Assembly (NCBI GenBank): GCA_030142905.1
Contig: JASJOG010000265.1
Coordinates: 1 to 64,000, forward strand
Source: Heliopora coerulea
Taxonomy: Eukaryota; Cnidaria; Anthozoa; Scleralcyonacea; Helioporidae
Direction: 5' to 3'
Length of the DNA: 64,000 bases
Below the pieces are notes generated by a model, which was given only the letters and a program-made list of their open reading frames with translations, did not search any database and was not told the origin of the DNA. Of the stretch, positions 36,901-45,900 are shown piece after piece. How positions within the stretch are numbered: the stretch's first letter is position 1; every line of letters begins with the position of its first letter. Made by a program: the position numbers and the translations under genes.

Positions 36901-39900
36901 AGAGTGAGAGAGTGAGAGAGTGTGAGAGTGTGAGAGTGAGTGTGAGTGAGAGTGTGAGTGTGAGTGAGAGTGAGAGTGAGAGTGAGTGAGAGTGAGTGAG
37001 TGAGAGTGAGTGAGAGTGAGAGTGAGAGTGAGTGTGAGATTCCATCACGGTGAGCGGGATACATCTGTTGTAGGATTGAAGGGTTCTTTTCACAAGGAAA
37101 AGTTCTTTCAATTTTACTTTTTTGTTTTTCAGGCTCTACTGACAAGAATCGCTCAATCTCCCGACGGTGCCAAAGCTCTACTCAGCGCTGGAGTAATGTC
37201 GCGGTTGTCCGAATGTCGATTCATAGACCTTCGCCCAAGTGGCCATGAAAGCCACTTTGGGAAACATCATCACTCGAGTCTCACTGACCGGATGGTGGCG
37301 TCACTGTCGTCTTCCGGTGACACTTTCGTTCCATCCGTGATGGAACGGTATCAGCAACTTTTGATCCCAGCTCTGCGCATGTCTCTTTCAATTTTGACGT
37401 CACTTGGTCAGCAGCATCATGAAGCGTCCCTTCAGGTAATCATTTTGCGCAATTCTGTACTATTTGTACTTGGGTGAAGCATTTGCTTGAAGTTTTCGTA
37501 CCGACTGAGCGACGAAGCAGTGAGTTCTGTGGGGAAAAACCCGAGGGAAAATACTTTCCCGTACAGACCGAACAAACGAAGGTTAATGAGGAATTTATTA
37601 TATGGCTTTTGGTTTCTTCTTTCATCGCAAATAACTAAGCTTTGTGTTAATGAGTTAGCGGCTTAGGTTTACTTTTTTGTTTCTACCTATTACCTCGTAT
37701 TTTTTGCATCTATTCATCTAGTTTTCAGCTTAAAATTATCGTTGAGAACATTTAACTTCTTTTTTCGTAGTTTGTTGTCATAAATCTTTTAAAAAACATA
37801 CCTGAATTTTCAAATCTACCCGGAAATTTTCCCGCCAAAACTAGCCGGTCTGTACGAAAAACTTATTGCACGGCTAGGCAGCCAATCAGCGTGCGTCATT
37901 TTGGGTACAGACCGGACAGCGAGCTCAGCCACGTAATAATTCCATTTATTGCTGGTAATGTCGTGCTAGGTTTCAGAGACTTCATCTGTCTAGGTTTACC
38001 TTTCCATGTATTCGCGAGTCATTGCCAAGGAATTAACTGCTTTCGTTTTTTTTTTCTTCTTTTCCCTAAGATTTCGAACTTCATCGTAGCGCATTCCGAA
38101 GTATTCTCAGATATCCTTCAAGACCAAACGAGCAAAGTTACCGTGTCCTCGCTCCACGAACTGTACCTTGTCAGCGGTATCGTTTGCAAGTCAGGACTAA
38201 CGGAGGACACGTTTGTCGAGGAGGAGGTCCTGGTTGAGGACCTCATGAAATTCAGAGCTCCCTTGTCTAGGATCCAACGTCTAATGCTGGCCCTGTTGCC
38301 GAAGTACAGCGTGCGTGAAAACTGGGACAGAGTAAGTGGTTAACAGGGTAGAAAGGGTAAGGCGCGTTGAGGGAGCGTGTGAGCTACATTGAACTTTCAG
38401 ACTGTGTTTTAACTACACTTTGAAAAGTAAACAGTAACGTTGTTGTGTTGAGGTGAATGTGTACCCTTACTTATTTACTGTGTGTTTGCTGGCCGTTGTA
38501 GCTCTGGCTCATTTTCTAGTTTTATATTTGGCAAAATTTTTGCGCAATTCTTGATCGTTTATCGTGACTTACTTAGTGAACGGGTCCAGGAAATCTTACC
38601 TAGATCTCCATTTTTTTCTGATCCAAGTATTCATTACCCCGTCTACCTTCGCCATTGGTCTGATTGTCTGCAGAACGTCTGTTAAGTCAGTGGATCGGCA
38701 GATGTGGCTAATCTCGTCCTGGTAGTTAAAGTATAACGTAGGCTTTTTCTTCGATTTTGGGGTGAGCCAAATTCCACTGTTACATGTCAGGGCAGAAAAA
38801 ACCCCAGGTCCGATTGCCCGGGGCGAGTGAAAATAGAAGTTTGGTGGTCCTATGGGTAAGTAAAGTAGTATCAGAACTCTTGTGAGTCTGTCAGCTTGAT
38901 AAATAAAAATATAAGAAAATTTTCAGCCAGTAACTGTTTCAAAACGTAACACTAGCGATACAACGAGGTACTTTCACACCGTTGAAACTAAAACACTTTG
39001 TTTGTCCTACGTTGTTCTAAGCTGCCATATTGGCCGACCTATTGGATGCGCGTACTGGGTACTACTAAAAAAGCAAATGAACTACCGTAGTTGATGAATG
39101 ATAATGCATGCCGGATTCCCATTTAAGTGACATTTAAATGGGGGCGAGTGAAAACTGAAATTTACTGGAGCACTGGGCAACTAGACTTCAAACTTTTTTC
39201 ATGCCCGGCATGTTATGGTTTTGTTTCTTAGATTGTGCGAGAAGTGCTGGATTTAAGTATGGACGAGAGAGAGGCGGCATTCAAGGCTCTTCAATACAAC
39301 GTCAGTGCTCTAGAAGCATATCAAACTCTGCAGCAAATCTACGGTAATTTGATCACGTACTGCAGAAACGTCGTCATCTCTGGAGGTAAGACGCCGATCC
39401 TGCATGGAAACCTTTTGAATGTACCTTCAATATTTAGTGCTGCTTTACGAGTTGTTTTGAACGGACTTAAGTCTAACTTATAGTTGAAAAACTGAACTGA
39501 TGATATCCATCTTGGACCTTCATATTCAAGTAAACACAAGAACAGACAAAGAATGCTGTGTCTTTTCTTGTGTTTACTAGAATATCAAGTACCAAGATAG
39601 TTATTTTCGGTTTAGTTTTTCTATTATATTTTCTTAAATTGTTGGCTGGCTATGGTTTTTAGTCTTATTTTAGTCAGAGCTTTTTGTCAACTCCTCGAGC
39701 AAAACTGCAAACTATGCAATGTATTGTTGAACATTTACTAATGTTCTAGCCGGCTCTTGACATGAAGTTTGTGATTGGTGGTTTTGCCTTCCAAGCTGTT
39801 CATTGATGTATCACCAGTGCTTTTTGGTTTTGGTTGTTTATGTTCATAGCTCCTAGTACAACTCACTGTCGCGTCCTGTTCGCTCCAACAATAAGCGATG

Positions 39901-42900
39901 GTTTCCCTCGCGATACACGGTACGATAGAAAAGGTAAGATTCTTATTGGTGTTAGTTTTGTTTTATTTTTTTGCTGTTTGTTAATTTGCTTTTTGGTTTA
40001 TTTTATTAGTCTTTTTGCGTGTTTGTTTGTTTGTTTGTCTGTTTGTTTGTCTGTTTTGTTTGTTTATTTTGTTTGTCTTTTTTTGTATATTTTGTTTGTT
40101 TATTTTATTTGTTTATTTTGTTTGTTTGTTTTGTTTGTCTTTTTGCTTGTTTGGTTTGTTTAGTTAGTTAGTTTTTTTTGTTTGCTTTGTTCGGTTCGTT
40201 TGTTTGGTTGATTGTTTATTTGGTTGGTTGGTTTTTAGTTTTTGTTTGTTTTGTCTTTTGTTTGTTTTTGTCGTTTATTTGTTTAGTTTGTTTATTTCAG
40301 GTAGCCATTACCTATCGATTTTTTATTTTGTAGCGAAGTGTTAATTCTGTAGCAATATTTGGGTACAAATGAAGTTCTCTTATACCAGTGTCCATTCTTC
40401 TTACTTTTCTTTATAACAGGGTCGATAGCATCAAGTTTATCAAATAGCCACCCCAGCTTGTCCATCATTGTTCGTAATCTTAAAATCTGCACCGAAAAAA
40501 TCCTAACATGCGTTGAAGCTAAGAAACAAGCCAACTTAAGACTGAACAATATTGATGAACTTAACATAGATGAATTGAAAGAGGTAAGACGTTTTTGACC
40601 TTGGTTTATCCAGCTGGATGCTTACGTACCAATGTACATCAGTGATATCATTTATATTTGTGATATTTTTAATTGTAATGTTTTATCTGTTTCGGCAAGT
40701 ATTCAAGATCTTTTCCCGACCGTCGTCAATGGCTATGAAACCTGATCACTTCTAAGCCAGTTTCTTTAGGTCGTTGCTCTTTTACTATCAGTTGTGAACT
40801 GTTAGGCTGTTTTCTACAGCAATGAAATGCCTTCGTAAAAAATAGAAATGATACAGCGAATTTTGTAGTTCAAATTACAGTGTAGAGGAATCTGCCCCTG
40901 TCATACAAGAAACCTTGCAATTTCGACTTTGCCAACTGTCAGTTTTCAAGAACAACGGCCGTCTATACAAAGGATAACTTCTTAGTCAAATTCATGAACT
41001 GCAAAGCTTCGAGCATAGCTTAAACTGCTCCAACATTTTCCAAAGTATCATTATTGTAAAGTTTGACTCGTCTACTATCGTTATTGTAAAATTTGACTTG
41101 TCTCTTGTGCAAAGTGACCCGCATCTCTACAGTTCTACTATCTTCCTTCTCTGCTCAGCTTGGTCTCCAGTACTCCTCAACAGTAGAACGAATGTCAACA
41201 CAGCAGAAGCAGCAACTGGCTTTTAAATGCCTTCGTGAAGTAGTCAAGTACCGGACCGATGAACTGGACATGTATTTGTGTATCCTTCTAACAAGAAAAC
41301 TGTTACTCCAACAAATGCGTGGCAGATTTACCCTACAGTTTATTTTACTTGTGCATCTTATCTTTATTTACAACCTTTTCTTGTCTGCATCCGTGGAACT
41401 TTAAAAAAGTCGGTAGTTTATTGTTAACAATCTGGTGATATTTAGAAAATGGTTACAAATATAGATAAAGATATATGGATATATGGATATAGAGATATAG
41501 AGATATATAGATATAGATATATAGATATATGGATGTATGGATATATAGATAGAGATATAAAGATATAGAGATATGTATATAGATATATAGACATATTCAG
41601 ATATAGATATAGATATAGATTTAAACTAACCATTTGCATGTACAGTCCTACTTTTCCTTGATGTTACCATAGATATCATTGAGAATTCGTTGCTTATTCT
41701 TTGTAAACATCTCGAGTTCTACTACCTCTACTGCGTTCCCTCAGACCGCGAGGTCCCATCGCTCAAAGATTCGTTCGGTGGTCGCACTAAACCTCGGAGA
41801 CTTCAAGGTTTGGTTACTGATCGTTAGTTATTCTTGTATAATTAATTAATTAATTAATTAATTAACTTTTTAGCTATTTATCTGATTAGTATTTGACATG
41901 GTAAATTAACCTAACTCTAGAGAGCTAATAACTTAAAGTTTTTTTTGTTTTGTTTTTTTTTGGTTTTTTTTTGTTTTTTTGGGTTGTTTTTTTTTTGCGA
42001 TGCGTCCTCAAAATATTGCTTTATTAATCACTCACTCAACCTAATTTGACAAGTCATCAAACTGATTTTTTCGTGGACACATCAACAGAAGATTTCTTTT
42101 CACTTTCAAAAGAATTTAGTTCTCAAGAGGAAGACCCGTCAACGAACAACAGCAGTAGGTTACCAAGCAAAATTGGTGATTCTGCAACAAAAGCAGATAT
42201 TTTACAGGTTTGAATACCAATTCATCTTGGGGCTTTTTTATTGTTAGAGTTCAGGAACACGAAATACTAATTTCAGCAGTTCCTGAGCGATCTAGAGCAC
42301 GAAACGCTGTAATTTGATTGGTTTGTAAGGGTTTAGAATCGGCCAATCCGGATCGCTTACGAAAAGCAGAAACCTGTGATAAAACTAATGATTATGAGAC
42401 TCTTTTGAAGAGTGTTTCTCTTCAAGATCGTCGCATTCAAGATATGCTGATTTTGGTATACAAATCCGTTCATAAAGAGGCTCCAATTTCCGTTCAAAGA
42501 ACTATTACAATATAGAACATATACTTCTCTTACAGGTGAACTTATATTAAAAATACCCAAAGTTAGAACCACTAATTATGGTCTAAACTCATTTAAATAC
42601 TTGGCTCCCAAATTTTGGAATGAACTATCGGATGAAGAAAGAACTGCTAAAAATCTCGTCTGCTTTCAAATCTCTTATACGGAAGAAGTACTTCTGTAAA
42701 TAGTTAGATAGTTAAAGTAATCTTAATATAATATTTTATTTTTATTTTAATTGATCATTTGGATATACTAGCACTACTTCTTGCTAATTTGAATCTGAAT
42801 TCAAATAAAGCTTCAATCAACCAATCAATCAATCAGTGTGAAAAGTGATAATTTTCTGTTTCATTGACTATTGAAAAGCTAAACAACACATGCATCGTGC

Positions 42901-45900
42901 GCACGTTTGTGGTACACTTGTCTTTGGTTAAACAATATGCTGCGTGTTTGTAAACACCGAAAACTGGTGAATATATCTTCAAAGTTTCCGATTGTCTTTT
43001 CTTAATTTGTGTACACTGATGGCTGATTCAAGTTCATCATAAAATCATCAATTCGTTGGAGTGTCAAGTTTTGATTCAGAGTCAGGTTTAAAGTTTTCTC
43101 GCTCAGCCCACGTGGTTTTATAAACAACTATGCTCACTTAATGTGTGCTTTTCTTACCATTTAGCTTAAAACTGAAGCAGCATCAGCTCTCAGTGACTCT
43201 TTGCTCAGGAAATTAAGTGATATTGAACAGGTAGTGTGACTCCTCTACTTTTCACTAGCTCAGTTTTTGCAATACTGCTTCATTGGTTAGTTAGCTGTCT
43301 TAACTAAAATTTTAATGTAAATTCCACGAAAATATATTACTTCTAGTGCTGTAGATAGTTTCGAAGTTTGTCGGCAACGAAAACGTTGGAGCAGTAGACA
43401 GATTCGCAACCAAATTTCTGGGAACACGCATTCCCCGTATTAGTGTAGAACTTTGACACAACAACATTGCTGTCGAAGAACTATGGTGCAAATAAAGCCG
43501 AGTTTCCAGTCTGAATAAATAAATAGAAATACTTATGTAGGATTATGTAGGATTTTGTACCGTTTTGTACCGTTTTGTACCGTTTTGTACCGTCTTGTAC
43601 CGTCTTGTACCGTCTTGTACCGTCTTGTACCGTCTTGTACCGTCTTGTACCGTCTTGTACCGTTTTGTACCGTCTTGTACCGTCTTGTACCGTTTTGTAC
43701 CGTTTTGTACCGTTTTGTACCGTTTTGTACCGTTTTGTACCGTTTTGTACCGTTTTGTACCGTTTTGTACCGTTTTGTACCGTTTTGTACCGTTTTGTAC
43801 CGTTTTGTACTTCGGTGAAGAACAAGGATATTATATATATTAGTACTACTCCAAGTGAACGAACTCATTCCGGTTCAAACAAGTAGAGAAAACATCTACT
43901 TGACCACGGGTGGGATTCGAACCAGCGACCAGTCCAACGCACTACCGACTGAGCTACAAGGCCAAGTCGGAAGCAGGCCGTGGGGTGATGGAATTAGTAT
44001 TTCATATTTTGAAACTAACTAGCTTCCTATATATCGGACTAGTTAACCGAAGGTTGAGGATTCGAATCCTAGCTGTGATCAAGTAGACTTTTTCTCTACT
44101 TGTCCGGTATGGGTTCGTTCACTTGGATTAGCTAATATATATCCAAATATAAATACTTTTTAATTTAAAATGCTGCAGGGATCACTTCTAAAGCCTGCTA
44201 CTTTTCACAGCATTGTGAAAATTCTAAGCAATAACTGTCACAAAAAGCAGTGGCTCAAGAAGGAATTTTATTGACCTAAAACTATCGACGAGAACTCGTA
44301 AAGCCGACCTGTAATACATATAAAAAAATTGATCTTAGATCCCCTTCCCCCTGACTGGACAACGTTAACGTTACAGAAAACGCGGCAACTGTTTTTTTAC
44401 TTGATTTTTTAGACACATGGCAAAAGTCGATCTCGTGTTGGTTTTGTTGAAGCCTTGATCAGGCGCATCAAAAGATTGCTGAATCTACACGGCGCACCAG
44501 TTTCTATAGGTAAGACGTTTTGTCCAATGTTGTACTAGTTTGGATCGTTTCATTTCTTGTTTAAAGGCCAAATGTAACGGTTTTTGCTGTACTTTGATTC
44601 TTGGCTTAAGTAGCCTGCAGAAGGTAGGGACCCTGGGACGTGAACCCCGGAATATTTTGAAACTTTAGAGTCTCTGAAATCGAATTCCTAAAAGTCTAAG
44701 AAGGCAATTTCAGAATCATCCTCAGAGATATACATGAAAAGAAACTTTTAACGATAGCCTTCGTGAAAAGTTTCTCTTCACGTACAGTGGGGGTCAAAAG
44801 TCTGAGTCCAGTCAATATGCTTTTGTCTTTTATTGATATACAATATATTTTGACACGACACAGCACTATATGTGTGTAATTTTAGTATTTACATCAACAT
44901 TGGAATTGAGTGCATTGTATTAGCCAAGTAAACATTACTTTAATATTTTGTGACCTACTTTTGCTTTTAAAACAGCTTTAACTCTTCCTGGCATAGAGTC
45001 AACAAGATTTCTGAGTACTGCTGGTTTAAGGTTATTCCAGCATTGATTAAGGACATCCCATAGGTTGTGGGATCATGTTTCGCTTTCTCTCGTTTCAAAT
45101 ATTCCTATAAATTATCAGTAGGGTTTAGATCCAAAGATTGAGTTGGAAAATCCATAATGACCAGATCACCTTTCTCTTCCTTCTTAAATCATTTTTACAC
45201 ATGTGGGGAGTGTGTTTCGGATCATTATCTTGTTGCAACACAAAACCCCTTCCGCACAACCTTAATCTAGATTGTATGGCTCGTCTTTGAAGGATGAAGT
45301 AATATTTTTGCTTTGAAAGAGTGTTCTTAATTCTTTAAAATCACCAACACCATTATAACTAAAGCAGCCCCAAACCTGAATGTTCCCACCACCATGTTTC
45401 ACTGTTGGCTTGAGGCAAGAATTTATCAATCTCTCATTCTTTCTACGTCTAACATAAATGCGACGGTTATTTCCGTATATTTCAAATTTTGATTTATCTG
45501 CGAAAAGAACATTTTTCGAATCTTCTTTAGTGTAACGCCTGTATTTTCTGGCTCATAGCCACCGTTTCCATTTGTTTCGGGATCTTAGCAATGGTTTTAA
45601 GACAGCCACTCTTCCATGTAGACCACATGCATTTAGTCTCCTTTTCACTGTTGATCTGCTTATTGTTTTTTCTCGAGTTTCATTAACTATTGATTGGATG
45701 TTACCAGCCGTTGCAGTTCTGTTACGTAAGGAAGTTGTCTTAATGTACTGATCCTCCTTCAAAGTGGTACCTCTTGGATTTCCAGATTTTGTTTTTTCAG
45801 AATAGGATTTTGTTCCTCGAAACTCTTCCAAAGTTCGCTGCACGACACCCTATGAAACCCCTATCTTTTCAGCAATTTTGCGTTGTGAAAAACCTTCATT

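Noticed and set aside
36746..37145. Leu/Ser/His-rich ORFs on the minus strand
   Set aside because: Translations of the GAGAGT microsatellite, antisense to NUP205 intron 26.
43481..43886. Repeat proteins of about 90-114 residues on both strands
   Set aside because: They are translations of the 10-bp minisatellite; the repeat has no stop codon, so open frames carry no evidence of coding.
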